DNA of 64,000 nt. Source: Variovorax paradoxus (GTDB lineage Bacteria; Pseudomonadota; Gammaproteobacteria; Burkholderiales; Burkholderiaceae_C). Under the pieces are notes generated by a model. The model was not told the origin of the DNA, made no database searches, and saw only the letters and a list, made by a program, of their open reading frames with translations. Position 1 is the stretch's first letter. The number at the start of each line of letters is the position of its first letter. The DNA lies in NCBI RefSeq assembly GCF_018614955.1, contig NZ_JAGGNV010000007.1, positions 102,301-166,300 on the forward strand, given 5' to 3'. Positions 37,986 through 47,322 of the stretch are shown one piece after another. The position numbers and the translations under genes were made by a program.

Positions 37986-39273
37986 TGCCTGCGATCTCCT
38001 CGAATTGGATCGCCGCCAGCGGCAGGCGCAGTGTCACGGCGGCACCGCCTTCCGGCCGATTGTGCGCCGCCACGCTGCCGCCCAGGGTGCGGGCCACGTT
38101 GACGACCAGGAACAGGCCCAGGCCGCCGCCGGGGCGCCCCTTGCTTGACTGATAAGGCTTGCCCAGCTGCGCCAGCATCCCGGGTGCGAAGCCCGGGCCG
38201 GCATCGGACACGGTCAGCACCAGCTCGTCGCCATCGCGTGCCGCATCGAGGCCGACCCAGCCCGGCGAGGCCTCGAGCGCGTTGTCGAGCACGTTGTAGA
38301 TGGTCTGCTTGAGCGCCGAATCCGAGACGATGGGCAGATCGTCGCCGAAGGCGTTGGCGTAGGCCAGCGCGTCGGGCGAGCGCGTGGCGCGCCACTCGGC
38401 CACCAGCTCGTCGAGAAAGGCGCGGACGGTGGTCTGCACCGGCGATTCGCCGCGCGCCTCGCCGGCCGACAGCAGGATGCCGCTCACGATGGTCTTGCAG
38501 CGCGCCACCTGGGCCTGCATCTCCTCGATCTCCTGTCGCAGCTCGGGCTCGGCGGCAAAGGGCTGCATGCGCTGCCAGTCGCCCAGGATCACCGACAGCG
38601 TCGCCAGCGGTGTCCCGAGCTCGTGGGCCGCGCCGGAGGCCAAGAGGCCCATGCGCACGATGTGCTCCTCCTCGGCGGCGCGCTGGCGCAGATCGGCCAG
38701 GTGCGCGTCGCGCGCCCGCAGGTTGCGGCTGATGCGCGTGATGAAGATCGCCAGCAGCGCCGCGTTGAGCGCGAAGCAGATCAGCAACCCCTGTATGTAC
38801 GGGCTGGCGAGTCCGCGCGCATTGTCCATGGGAATCGCCAGCGGGCGATGGATGAAGGTCAGGCCCATGAAGCAGGCAGCGGTGACGGCGACCATCGTGC
38901 GGGTGTAGCCGGCGCGCAGCAGCACGGCGCCGAGACTGACCTGCAGCAGGTACAGGAAGATGAAGGGGTTGGTGGCGCCGCCGCTGAGATAGAGCTGGAC
39001 GGTCAGCGTGCCGACGTCGACCAGGAGCGCGATGAAGAGCTCGCCGTCCGCGACCTCCTGCCGCCGGCGCCAGCGCAGCAGGCTGAAGAGGTTGAAAGCC
39101 ACGAGAAAAGCCAGCGCCGCCCCCATGTGGTTCAGCGGCAGGCGGATGCCGAAGCCGAGGTGGACGATGGCGATGGTCAGGATCTGGCCGCCGACGGCCA
39201 TCCAGCGCAGCTGGATCAGCTGCTGCATGTTCTTCAGGCCTGCCGAGTCGCCGGCTTCAGTGTTCTGCTGCAT
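37975..39273 (-). CDS. regB: RegB/PrrB/ActS-type redox sensor histidine kinase
   Basis: A 432-residue kinase with six hydrophobic N-terminal segments. The ubiquinone-linked heptad GGATNPF is at residues 98-104. The H-box is SGAAHELGTPLATL with phosphorylated H217; C259, in VARCKTIV, is flanked by basic residues where RegB proteins carry a redox-active cysteine; the N-box (YNVLDNALEAS) and G-box (GPGFAPG, GGGLGLFLV) follow. The ATG at 39273 has AAAGGG before it and overlaps the SURF1 stop by 17 bp; a longer frame to 39351 would overlap SURF1 further. It is translated in line with the quinol oxidase genes. Confidence 0.94.
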   Translation of the reverse strand: MQQNTEAGDSAGLKNMQQLIQLRWMAVGGQILTIAIVHLGFGIRLPLNHMGAALAFLVAFNLFSLLRWRRRQEVADGELFIALLVDVGTLTVQLYLSGGATNPFIFLYLLQVSLGAVLLRAGYTRTMVAVTAACFMGLTFIHRPLAIPMDNARGLASPYIQGLLICFALNAALLAIFITRISRNLRARDAHLADLRQRAAEEEHIVRMGLLASGAAHELGTPLATLSVILGDWQRMQPFAAEPELRQEIEEMQAQVARCKTIVSGILLSAGEARGESPVQTTVRAFLDELVAEWRATRSPDALAYANAFGDDLPIVSDSALKQTIYNVLDNALEASPGWVGLDAARDGDELVLTVSDAGPGFAPGMLAQLGKPYQSSKGRPGGGLGLFLVVNVARTLGGSVAAHNRPEGGAAVTLRLPLAAIQFEEIAGNGN

Positions 39274-40030
39274 CCCTTTTTGCTCTCGTTGCGATGCGCC
39301 CAGTGCGCGCCACCAGCCAGGCCGCGCCCGCGACCATGAGGGCCAGCGCATACCAGGTGAGGGCGTAGACCAGATGGTTGTTGGGGAAGGCGATCACGGT
39401 CAAGCCGGCGGCCGGCCAGCGCGGTTCGGCCTTGGCATCTTGCGGCCGCGACCGCGGTGCATCCTCGTCCACGAAGAAGGGCGCCATGCCTGCGAGGCCG
39501 CGCGCCGCAGCGATGGCCTGCACGTCGCGCGAGAACCAGCGATTGGCCGCTGGATCGTTGCGCCGCAGGAAGCCGCCGCCCGGCTCTGTCATGCGCAAGA
39601 GGCCGGTGATCTCGACCTCGCCGGTCGGCGCATTGGCGGCGCGCGTTGCGCGCTCGCGCCGCTCAGGCGGCACGAAGCCGCGGTTGACCAGCACCAGCGA
39701 GCCCTGCGCGGTCTGCAGCGGCGTCAGCACCCAGTGACCGGCGCCCAGCACGGTCGAGGCCTGGACCAGGGTTTCGCGGTCGTGGAGAAAGCGGCCGGTC
39801 AGCCGCACGTGCCGGTACTCGTCGTCGGCCGCATTCACGCGCGGCCATTGGGCGGGTGGGGGAGCGTCCGCCGGCGGCGCATGCACGCGCCCTTCGACGC
39901 GATCGATCAACTGGAGTTTCCAGGTGCGCCGCTCGAGCTGCCACGTGCCCAGCGCCAGGAACAGGATGAAGAGCAGGGCGCCGGCCGCGGCGAGCACCGC
40001 CAGCGCCGGCCTGGAACGCGTTGCGCTCAA
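39257..40030 (-). CDS. SURF1-family oxidase assembly protein
   Basis: About 257 residues. An N-terminal membrane helix ends in LALGTWQLERRTWK (the SURF1 G-x-WQ-x-x-R signature), followed by RHVRLTGRFLHDRETLV, WVLTPLQTAQGSLVLVNRGF and VPPERRERA, and a C-terminal helix with NNHLVYALTWYALALMVAGA. SURF1 proteins help insert haem into oxidase subunit I; in Paracoccus one paralogue serves the quinol oxidase, which fits this position after cyoD. I choose the TTG at 40030, which overlaps the cyoD stop (TTGA); an in-frame ATG at 40096 would overlap cyoD by 70 bp. The start is uncertain. Confidence 0.88.
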   Translation of the reverse strand: MSATRSRPALAVLAAAGALLFILFLALGTWQLERRTWKLQLIDRVEGRVHAPPADAPPPAQWPRVNAADDEYRHVRLTGRFLHDRETLVQASTVLGAGHWVLTPLQTAQGSLVLVNRGFVPPERRERATRAANAPTGEVEITGLLRMTEPGGGFLRRNDPAANRWFSRDVQAIAAARGLAGMAPFFVDEDAPRSRPQDAKAEPRWPAAGLTVIAFPNNHLVYALTWYALALMVAGAAWLVARTGRIATRAKRDAAEH

Positions 40031-40467
40031 GGCGCGTTGCGCATCTCGTGCATCGAGGCCGGCATCATGTTGTGGTTGAGGTGGAACATCACCCACAGCG
40101 ATCCGCTCAGCGTGATCACGACCAGCACGACAGTGAAGATCAGCGCAAGCATGTTCCAGCCGCCCTGCGACTTGGCGTTCAGGTGCAGGAAATAGATCAT
40201 ATGGACCACGATCTGCACGGCCGCGAAGCCCAGGATCACGAAAGCCGTGAGGCCGGGCTTGTCGAACACCTTGCCCATCACCAGCCAGAAGGGGATGGCG
40301 GTCAGGATCACCGACAGGATGAAGCCGGTCAGGTAGCCCTTGAGGCTGATGTGCAGGTCCGCCTCGACGTGCGGGTCGTGTTCGTGAACGTCGTGCACAT
40401 CGGATTGGGTGACCTCCGCGCTATGCGCTGCGGTGCGAGCACCTTCGGGCGGCCGGGCGGTGCTCAT
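40027..40467 (-). CDS. cyoD: Cytochrome bo3 quinol oxidase subunit IV
   Basis: A 146-residue protein. A His/Asp-rich N-terminus (about 15-40, [16 protein letters not shown]) precedes three membrane helices: [40 protein letters not shown] and [20 protein letters not shown]. This is the CyoD pattern and the subunit assists oxidase assembly. The ATG at 40467 overlaps the cyoC stop (ATGA); a longer frame to 40548 lies within cyoC. Confidence 0.95.
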   Translation of the reverse strand: MSTARPPEGARTAAHSAEVTQSDVHDVHEHDPHVEADLHISLKGYLTGFILSVILTAIPFWLVMGKVFDKPGLTAFVILGFAAVQIVVHMIYFLHLNAKSQGGWNMLALIFTVVLVVITLSGSLWVMFHLNHNMMPASMHEMRNAP

Positions 40468-41105
40468 GACAATGATCCCATCAGGTAAACGAAGGTGAAG
40501 ACGCCGATCCACACGACGTCCAGGAAGTGCCAGAACATCGACAGGCACAGCAGCCGCCGCCGGTTCTCCGGGATCAGCCCGTGCTTGCCGACCTGGATCA
40601 TCAGCGTGACGAGCCAGACGATGCCGAAGGTCACGTGCAGGCCGTGCGTGCCCACAAGCGTGAAGAAGGAGGAGAGGAAGGCACTGCGTTGCGGGCCGGC
40701 GCCTTCGTGGATCAGGTGCGCGAACTCGTAGAGCTCGATGCCGATGAAGCCCGCGCCCAGCAGGCCGGTGACGGCCAGCCAGGCGAGCGTGGCGCCGGTG
40801 CGCTTCTTCAGCATCTCGAGCATCGCGAAGCCGTAGGTGATCGACGACAGCAGGAGCAGCGAGGTGTTGACCGCGACCAGCGGCAGCTCGAACAGGTCGG
40901 CGCCCGAGGGGCCGGCCGCATAGCTGCGCCCCAGTACGCCGTACATCGCGAACAGGCAGGCGAAGACCAGGCAGTCGCTCATCAGGTAGAGCCAGAAGCC
41001 GAGCAGCGTGCCGTTCTCGGGATGGTGCTCGTCCACGACGTGGAAGAGCGGGTTCGGTGCGGCGCTCACGGCGCCGTGTGGGGAGGGGACGGTGATCTCA
41101 GACAT
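40464..41105 (-). CDS. cyoC: Cytochrome bo3 quinol oxidase subunit III
   Basis: A 213-residue haem-copper oxidase subunit III with five membrane helices. Typical blocks are [60 protein letters not shown] and [20 protein letters not shown]. The start [12 protein letters not shown] at 41105 overlaps the cyoB stop by 8 bp. The longer frame to 41237 is inside cyoB. Confidence 0.96.
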   Translation of the reverse strand: MSEITVPSPHGAVSAAPNPLFHVVDEHHPENGTLLGFWLYLMSDCLVFACLFAMYGVLGRSYAAGPSGADLFELPLVAVNTSLLLLSSITYGFAMLEMLKKRTGATLAWLAVTGLLGAGFIGIELYEFAHLIHEGAGPQRSAFLSSFFTLVGTHGLHVTFGIVWLVTLMIQVGKHGLIPENRRRLLCLSMFWHFLDVVWIGVFTFVYLMGSLS

Positions 41106-43101
41106 GGCCGGCCAGGAGTCGGGTGCGATCGCCTTCCGTGCGGACGACCTCGTCCACCGGGATGTGATAGTCGCGCTTGTAGTTGAAGGTGTGGATGATG
41201 GTCGCGAGCAGGAGCGCGGCGAAAGACACGCCGGCAATGAGCCACATGTGCCAGATGAGCGCGAAGCCCATGGTGGCGCTGAGCACGGCCAGCACGAAGC
41301 CGGCGGCGGTGTTCTTCGGCATGTGGATCGGGGCGAAGCCTTCCAGCGGCCGCTCGTAGCCGCGCTGCTTCATGTCCCACCAGGCGTCGTTGTCGTGGAT
41401 GCGCGGCGTGAAGGCGAAGTTGTAGGCCGGCGGCGGCGAGGAGGTGGACCACTCCAGCGTGCGGCCGTTCCACGGATCGCCCGTCGTGTCGCGCAGCGAT
41501 TCGCGCTTGCGGAAGGTCACGACCAGCTGGATGAGGAAGGAGAGGATGCCCAGCGCGATCAGGAAGGCGCCGAAGGTGGCGATCTGGAACCAGATCTGCA
41601 GCGACGCATCCTCGAAGTGGCTCACGCGGCGCGTGACGCCCATCAGCCCGAGCACGTACAGCGGCATGAAGGCGAAGTAGAAGCCGGTCAGCCAGAACCA
41701 GAAGGAGCACTTGCCCCAGAACGGATCGAGCTTGACGCCGGTGGCCTTCGGAAACCAGTAGGTGATCGCGGCGAAGGCGCCGAACACCACGCCGCCGATG
41801 ATCACGTTGTGGAAGTGCGCGATCAGGAACAGGCTGTTGTGCAGCACGAAGTCGGCCGGCGGCACCGCGAGCAGCACGCCGGTCATGCCGCCGATCACGA
41901 AAGTGACCATGAAGCCGATCGTCCACAGCATCGGCACCTCGAAGCGGATGCGCCCGCGGTACATCGTGAACAGCCAGTTGAAGATCTTCGCCCCCGTCGG
42001 GATCGAGATGATCATCGTGGTGATGCCGAAGAAGGAGTTGACGCTGGCGCCCGATCCCATGGTGAAGAAGTGGTGCAGCCACACCAGGTAGGAAAGGATG
42101 GTGATCACCACCGTCGCGTAGACCATCGATGCATAGCCGAACAGGCGCTTGCCGCTGAAGGTGGACACGATCTCCGAGAAGGCGCCGAACACCGGCAGGA
42201 TCAGGATGTACACCTCCGGATGGCCCCAGATCCAGATGAGGTTGACGTACATCATCGGATTGCCGCCGAGCTCGTTGGTGAAGAAGTTCGTGCCGACGTA
42301 GCGGTCCATCGACAAGAGCGCCAGCACCGCGGTGAGCACCGGGAAGGCGGCCACGATCAGCACGTTGGTGCAGAGCGCCGTCCAGGTGAAGACCGGCATC
42401 TTCATCAGGGTCATGCCGGGCGCGCGCATCTTCACGATGGTCGCGATCAGGTTCACGCCCGACAGCAAGGTGCCGACCCCGGCCACCTGCAGCGACCATA
42501 TGTAGTAGTCGACCCCGACGTCCGGGCTGTAGGCGATGCCGGACAGCGGCGGATAGGCGAGCCAGCCGGTCTTGGCGAATTCGCCGACGAACAGCGACAT
42601 CATCACCAGCACCGCGCCGCTCGCGGTCATCCAGAAGCTGAAGTTGTTGAGGAAGGGAAAGGCCACGTCGCGCGCGCCGATCTGCAGCGGCACCACGTAG
42701 TTCATGAGGCCGGTGACCAGCGGCATCGCGACGAAGAAGATCATGATCACGCCGTGCGCCGTGAAGATCTGGTCGTAGTGGTGCGGTGGCAGGTAGCCCG
42801 TCGCGTCGCCGAAGGCGATGGCCTGCTGCAGCCGCATCATGATCGCGTCGGAGAAGCCGCGCAGCAGCATCACCAGGCCGAGCACGATGTACATAATGCC
42901 GATCTTCTTGTGGTCGATGCTGGTGATCCAGTCGCGCCACAGCGTGCCCCACACGCGGTAATACGTGATCGCGCCGAAGAGGGCGATGCCGCCCAGGACG
43001 ACGCCGATGAAGGTCACCAAGAGGATCGGGTCGTGGAGGGGGAGCGCCTCCCACGTCAGGCGTCCGAAGACGAGCTTGGTCAGATCGGGATGGTCGGGCA
43101 T
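41098..43101 (-). CDS. cyoB: Cytochrome bo3 quinol oxidase subunit I
   Basis: A 667-residue catalytic subunit with about fifteen membrane helices. It carries the low-spin haem region ([20 protein letters not shown]), the copper/haem His block ([20 protein letters not shown], with the His-Tyr cross-link pair), and [20 protein letters not shown] with paired His. The K-channel region [20 protein letters not shown] and helix X ([20 protein letters not shown], haem ligands) follow. The ends specific for quinol oxidases are present ([12 protein letters not shown]). It reduces O2 with ubiquinol electrons and pumps protons. It is followed by cyoC with overlap and preceded by cyoA, 13 bp away. Confidence 0.98.
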   Translation of the reverse strand: MPDHPDLTKLVFGRLTWEALPLHDPILLVTFIGVVLGGIALFGAITYYRVWGTLWRDWITSIDHKKIGIMYIVLGLVMLLRGFSDAIMMRLQQAIAFGDATGYLPPHHYDQIFTAHGVIMIFFVAMPLVTGLMNYVVPLQIGARDVAFPFLNNFSFWMTASGAVLVMMSLFVGEFAKTGWLAYPPLSGIAYSPDVGVDYYIWSLQVAGVGTLLSGVNLIATIVKMRAPGMTLMKMPVFTWTALCTNVLIVAAFPVLTAVLALLSMDRYVGTNFFTNELGGNPMMYVNLIWIWGHPEVYILILPVFGAFSEIVSTFSGKRLFGYASMVYATVVITILSYLVWLHHFFTMGSGASVNSFFGITTMIISIPTGAKIFNWLFTMYRGRIRFEVPMLWTIGFMVTFVIGGMTGVLLAVPPADFVLHNSLFLIAHFHNVIIGGVVFGAFAAITYWFPKATGVKLDPFWGKCSFWFWLTGFYFAFMPLYVLGLMGVTRRVSHFEDASLQIWFQIATFGAFLIALGILSFLIQLVVTFRKRESLRDTTGDPWNGRTLEWSTSSPPPAYNFAFTPRIHDNDAWWDMKQRGYERPLEGFAPIHMPKNTAAGFVLAVLSATMGFALIWHMWLIAGVSFAALLLATIIHTFNYKRDYHIPVDEVVRTEGDRTRLLAGHV

Positions 43102-43114
43102 CGTGATGAACGGA

Positions 43115-44173
43115 TTACTGGATCGTCGTCCGGACGGCGAGCGACGCCCCGGTCGGGTTGTCGATGGTGCAGATTTCGGCGGCGAGGGTGCGCACGGCCA
43201 AGCCCAGATCGCCGCGCGGCACGGTCGTCATCGCCAGCGGCGAGAGGCCGCCGCGGCCCGCGCCGCCGTTGGCGTCGACCGCCATCATGTGCTTCATGCA
43301 CATCTTGCCGGGCTCCACGCAGCGGTTGAGGATGGCGTCGTACAGGCCTGGCGCCACGCTGGCATAGCGGCGCACCGGCTCGCGCTCGCTCGGGCGCTCG
43401 AGCTGCATGTAGCCCTCGCGGCTCAGCGCTTGGCCTTCGGCCTTGTTCTTCTCCACCCAGCGATCGAAGTCTGCCTGGCTCATGCCGTGGAACTTGAAGC
43501 GCATGCCCGAGAAGCCGGCGCCGCTGTAGTTGGCGGAGATGCCTTCGTAGGTGCCGGCCTTGTTCATCACCGCGTGCAGCTTGGTTTCCATGCCGGGCAT
43601 GGCATAGATCTGGCCGGCGAGCGCGGGGATGTAGAAGGAGTTCATGACCGAGGAGGCCGTGATCCGGAACTGGATCGGCATGTCCACGGGCGCCGCGACC
43701 TCGTTGACCGTGGCGATGCCTTGCTCCGGATACAGGAACAGCCATTTCCAGTCCAGCGCCACCACCTCCACCACCAGCGGCTTCGCGTTGTCGGGCACCG
43801 GGCGCCGCGAATCGATGCGGTCGAGCGGCCGGTAGGGGTCGAGCGTGTGGGTGCTGATCCAGGTCAGCGCACCGAGCGCGATGATGATCAGGAGCGGCGC
43901 GGCCCAGATCACCAGTTCGAGCTGCGTCGAATGGTCCCAGTCCGGCTTGTAGGTCGCCTCGGTGTTGGACTCCCGGTACTTCCAGGCGAAGAAGAAGGTC
44001 AGCGCTATGACCGGCACGATGATCAGCAGCATCAGCATCGTGGACACCACGACCAGCCGGCCCTGTTGGGCGGCCACGTCGCCGGACGGGTTGAGCACCA
44101 CCATGTTGCAGCCCGCCAGCAGGGCAGCGAGCACGAGGAGGGCCGGTCCGCGAAGGGTCTTGAGGAGTGGCAT
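43115..44173 (-). CDS. cyoA: Cytochrome bo3 quinol oxidase subunit II
   Basis: A 352-residue lipoprotein subunit. The lipobox [10 protein letters not shown] is followed by two membrane helices (about 38-62 and 82-102) and a periplasmic cupredoxin fold. That domain has [40 protein letters not shown] and [20 protein letters not shown], where the copper ligands of cytochrome c oxidases are replaced, as expected for quinol oxidases. A COX aromatic-rich tail with [20 protein letters not shown] and a Cys/His/Met stretch ([14 protein letters not shown]) follows. ATG 44171-44173 is the first in-frame start near the signal. It leads the operon. Confidence 0.95.
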   Translation of the reverse strand: MPLLKTLRGPALLVLAALLAGCNMVVLNPSGDVAAQQGRLVVVSTMLMLLIIVPVIALTFFFAWKYRESNTEATYKPDWDHSTQLELVIWAAPLLIIIALGALTWISTHTLDPYRPLDRIDSRRPVPDNAKPLVVEVVALDWKWLFLYPEQGIATVNEVAAPVDMPIQFRITASSVMNSFYIPALAGQIYAMPGMETKLHAVMNKAGTYEGISANYSGAGFSGMRFKFHGMSQADFDRWVEKNKAEGQALSREGYMQLERPSEREPVRRYASVAPGLYDAILNRCVEPGKMCMKHMMAVDANGGAGRGGLSPLAMTTVPRGDLGLAVRTLAAEICTIDNPTGASLAVRTTIQ

Positions 44174-44344
44174 GCCTGGAGCGAGGGAAAAACGTAGGCC
44201 GCGGGAAAACGCGGATTGCGGATGAGCGCAAAATGTACGGCGATCGACCCTGTTTGGCGATTGGACGTTTTGTCCTATGGCGTAAAACCGCATCTGATGC
44301 GACCCTGAGCGACCTTGCAAGCCCCCTGACCCGAAGCACGCACG

Positions 44345-45688
44345 ATGTCCAGCATCAGCCACGCCCCTTCCGAACCCTCGTCCGAAACCCTCGAGAGGGA
44401 TGCCCGCCTCATCACCGCCGACCATTCGAAGGTCGCGCCGGGCGAAATCGCGGTCGGCGTGGTCATCGGGCGCGCATCCGAATACTTCGACTTCTTCGTC
44501 TATGGCATCGCGTCGGTGCTGGTGTTCCCGGCCCTGTTTTTTCCGTTCGAGGACCTGCTGGAAGGAACACTTTACGCCTTCGTGATCTTTTCCTTCGCGT
44601 TTATCGCGCGGCCCTTCGGCACCGTGATCTCGATGGCGGTACAGCGCCGCTGGGGGCGCGGCACCAAGCTGACCATGGCGCTGTTCCTGCTCGGCACCTC
44701 CACCGTCGGCATCGCGTTCCTGCCCGGTTACGAGACCGCGGGTTTCGCGGCCATCGTGCTGCTCTCGATCTTCCGCATCGGCCAAGGACTCGCGCTGGGC
44801 GGCTCCTGGGACGGCTTGCCCTCGCTGCTGGCGCTCAACGCACCCCCGAATCGCCGCGGCTGGTATTCGATGCTGGGCCAGCTCGGCGCGCCGGTGGGCT
44901 TCATCATCGCCAGCGGTCTGTTCGCCTTCCTCTATGCGAGCCTTTCGCAGGCCGACTTCCTTGCCTGGGGATGGCGCTACGCCTTCTTCGTTGCGTTCGC
45001 GATCAACGTGGTGGCGCTGTTCGCGCGGCTTCGGCTGGTGGTCACGCACGAGTACGAGCGGCTGCTCGACGAGCAGGAGCTGGAACCCACCGACGTGGTC
45101 GAACTCGTCCGCGCGCAGGGCTCCAACCTGCTGATCGGCGCCTTCGCCGCGCTGGCCAGCTATGCGCTGTTCCACCTGATCACCGTGTTCCCGCTGTCGT
45201 GGATCCGGCTGTATTCGGAGCAGTCCATCACCGAATTCCTCGGCATCCAGATCGTCGGCGCGGTGCTGGCGGCAGGCGGCATCGTCGCCTCCGGCTGGAT
45301 CGCCGACCGCGTGGGCCGGCGCCAGACGCTGGGCGCGCTGGCCATCCTGATCGCGGTCTTCAGCGGCTTCGCGCCGATCCTGCTCGACGGCGGCACCCTG
45401 GGCCAGGACGTCTTCATCCTGGTCGGCTTCGTGCTGCTGGGCCTGTCGTACGGTCAGGCCTCGGGCACCGTGACCTCCAATTTCATCTCCAAGTACCGTT
45501 ACACCGGCGCTGCGCTCACCTCGGACCTGGCCTGGCTCATCGGCGCCGCATTCGCGCCGCTGGTGGCGCTGGGCCTGTCGGCGCACTTCGGGCTCGCCTA
45601 CGTCAGCGTCTATCTGCTGTCGGGTGCGGCGTGCACGCTGGCGGCGCTGGGCATCAACCGCGCGCTCGAGGCCCGCGACCAGCCGTGA
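44345..45688 (+). CDS. MHS-type MFS transporter
   Basis: A 447-residue major facilitator protein with twelve helices. The metabolite:H+ symporter family pattern is visible: GVVIGRASEYFDFFVYGIAS at helix 1, LFFPFEDLLEGTLYAFVIFS, RPFGTVISMAVQRRWGRGTK (the conserved loop 2-3), RIGQGLALGGSWDGLPSLLA and SGWIADRVGRRQTLGALAIL (repeat of the loop motif). MHS members import organic acids or betaines; the substrate is not deducible. It is divergent from cyoA and overlaps thpR by one base. Confidence 0.9.
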   Translation: MSSISHAPSEPSSETLERDARLITADHSKVAPGEIAVGVVIGRASEYFDFFVYGIASVLVFPALFFPFEDLLEGTLYAFVIFSFAFIARPFGTVISMAVQRRWGRGTKLTMALFLLGTSTVGIAFLPGYETAGFAAIVLLSIFRIGQGLALGGSWDGLPSLLALNAPPNRRGWYSMLGQLGAPVGFIIASGLFAFLYASLSQADFLAWGWRYAFFVAFAINVVALFARLRLVVTHEYERLLDEQELEPTDVVELVRAQGSNLLIGAFAALASYALFHLITVFPLSWIRLYSEQSITEFLGIQIVGAVLAAGGIVASGWIADRVGRRQTLGALAILIAVFSGFAPILLDGGTLGQDVFILVGFVLLGLSYGQASGTVTSNFISKYRYTGAALTSDLAWLIGAAFAPLVALGLSAHFGLAYVSVYLLSGAACTLAALGINRALEARDQP

Positions 45689-46275
45689 TGCCGGTGCAGC
45701 CATCGTTCGACGGCGTGGAAGCCCGGCCACCGTCGACCGACCGGCTGTTCTTCGCGCTGCTTCCTGACGCAGCCGCCATCGCGCGCATCGAGAAGCTCGT
45801 GCGCGACCTGCAGAGCGATTTCGAACTGAAGGGCAAGCCGCTCGGCGCGAAACGCTTCCATGTGACGCTGCATGTCGTGGGCGACTTTCCGCGCTTTCCG
45901 CAGGAGCATGCCGACGCGTCGGTCAGGGTCGCGCAAGCAGCGACTGCCATGCCGTCCTTCAAGCTCGGCTTCGATCGCGTCGGCAGTTTTTCGCGCAAGG
46001 CACGGAACATGCCGCTGGTGCTGCTGGGGGAAGACGGCCTGGTGACCGCGAAAGCGCTTCAGCAAGCCCTGGACCGCGCGATGGCGCAAATCGGCCTCGG
46101 TCACGGCGGCCGCGAGCACTACACGCCGCACCTGACGCTGCTGTACGACGACCGCCACGTCGCCGCGCGCCCGATCGAGCCGATCACCTGGACCGCAAGC
46201 GAGTTCGTTCTCGTGCGCAGCCTGATCGGCCAGAGCCGACACGAGGTGCTGGCACGCTTGCCTTTGCGCGGTTGA
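45688..46275 (+). CDS. thpR: RNA 2',3'-cyclic phosphodiesterase ThpR (LigT family)
   Basis: A 195-residue 2H phosphoesterase. The two catalytic tetrapeptides are HVTL (in RFHVTLHVVG) and HLTL (in YTPHLTLLYD), about 85 residues apart. The N-terminal RLFFALLPDAAAIARIEKLV is typical of the family, which opens 2',3'-cyclic phosphates at RNA ends. Its ATG overlaps the MFS stop (TGATG), so it is read as part of that unit, probably without functional linkage. Confidence 0.94.
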   Translation: MPVQPSFDGVEARPPSTDRLFFALLPDAAAIARIEKLVRDLQSDFELKGKPLGAKRFHVTLHVVGDFPRFPQEHADASVRVAQAATAMPSFKLGFDRVGSFSRKARNMPLVLLGEDGLVTAKALQQALDRAMAQIGLGHGGREHYTPHLTLLYDDRHVAARPIEPITWTASEFVLVRSLIGQSRHEVLARLPLRG

Positions 46276-46282
46276 GTGCGGG

Positions 46283-47176
46283 TCAGCCGCCGCGCTGCAT
46301 CCGGTCCGCGACCCAGTCCACGAAGACCCGCACGCGCGGCGACAGCTGCCTGTGATGCGGATACATCACCGACACCGGCATCGGCGGAGGCCGGAACTCG
46401 GCCAGCACTTCACGCAGCGTTCCGGCCGCGAGCTCGCGCTCCACGTGATAGCGCGGCATCTGCGCGAAGCCCAGGCCGGCCACGCAGCAGGCCGCGTAGG
46501 CATCGGCGTGGCTCACCGTCGCCGCGCCGCGCAACTGCATCGTGCGCCGCTCGCCGTCGACCATGAACTCGAAGAGCAGCACCTTGCCGCTGGCGCTCGC
46601 GTAGTTGACTGCGCGGTGGGCCCGGAACTCCTCCGGCGTGCGGGGTTCGCCGAACTGTTCGAGGTAGGCGGCGCTGGCGCAGGTGACCTGTTCGAGCAGC
46701 GCGACGCGCCGGCCCACCATGCTCGACTCGCGCGGCTCGCCGGCGCGCAGCACGCAGTCGATGCTCTCGCGCACCAGGTCCACCAGCCGGTCGCCGAGGC
46801 CGATCTCGAGTTCGATGTCGGGATAGCGCGCGAAGAACTCGCCGATGTGCGGCAGCAGGAAATGCATGGCGAGCGTGCCCTGCAGGTCCACGCGCAGCTT
46901 GCCCCTGGGTTTGGCCGCCGAACTGCGGAAGGCCGACTCCGACTCCTCGAAGTCCGATAGCAGCTGCTGGCAACGCTGGTAGTAGGCCTCGCCGTCCAGG
47001 GTGGCGCTCACATGCCGCGTGGTGCGATGCAGGAGGCGTGCGCCCAGGCGCTTTTCCAGCTGCTGGATGGTGTGCGTCACCGTCGCGCGCGGCAGCTGCA
47101 GCTCGTCGGCCGCGCGCGTGAAGCTCTGCAGGTCGACGATGCGGACGAAGACGCGCATGGCATCGAGGCGGTCCAT
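46283..47176 (-). CDS. LysR-family transcriptional regulator
   Basis: A 297-residue LTTR. The winged helix-turn-helix is near residues 1-60 (MRVFVRIVDLQSFTRAADEL, LPRATVTHTIQQLEKRLGAR), and the effector-binding domain begins near 90 (KLRVDLQGTLAMHFLLPHIG). The RTTRHVSATLDGEAYYQRCQ block is common to the large CrgA/DsdC-like group in Burkholderiales. It is divergent from two SDR genes across a 146-bp region with inverted repeats, so it probably regulates them. The inducer is unknown. Confidence 0.93.
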   Translation of the reverse strand: MDRLDAMRVFVRIVDLQSFTRAADELQLPRATVTHTIQQLEKRLGARLLHRTTRHVSATLDGEAYYQRCQQLLSDFEESESAFRSSAAKPRGKLRVDLQGTLAMHFLLPHIGEFFARYPDIELEIGLGDRLVDLVRESIDCVLRAGEPRESSMVGRRVALLEQVTCASAAYLEQFGEPRTPEEFRAHRAVNYASASGKVLLFEFMVDGERRTMQLRGAATVSHADAYAACCVAGLGFAQMPRYHVERELAAGTLREVLAEFRPPPMPVSVMYPHHRQLSPRVRVFVDWVADRMQRGG

Positions 47177-47215
47177 GTTCGACGCTCCTTGATTGTTTGT
47201 GATTCTTGGACAGTG

Positions 47216-47256
47216 ATGGCGAATTTACGCCATTTATCTGTTCGTTGCTAAACAGA
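47216..47256. promoter_or_regulatory. Inverted repeats in the LysR-SDR divergent region
   Basis: ATGGCG-AATTTA-CGCCAT (47216-47233) and TCTGTT-N8-AACAGA (47237-47256) are two perfect inverted repeats 3 bp apart, midway between the LysR gene and the first SDR gene. Either or both may be LysR sites (recognition and activation elements). Confidence 0.5.
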
Positions 47257-47322
47257 ACAATACATGCTCCGACCCGCAGAAAGCAGGCGGACCAGCCCTC
47301 AACCCACCCCAGGAGTCCCGTC

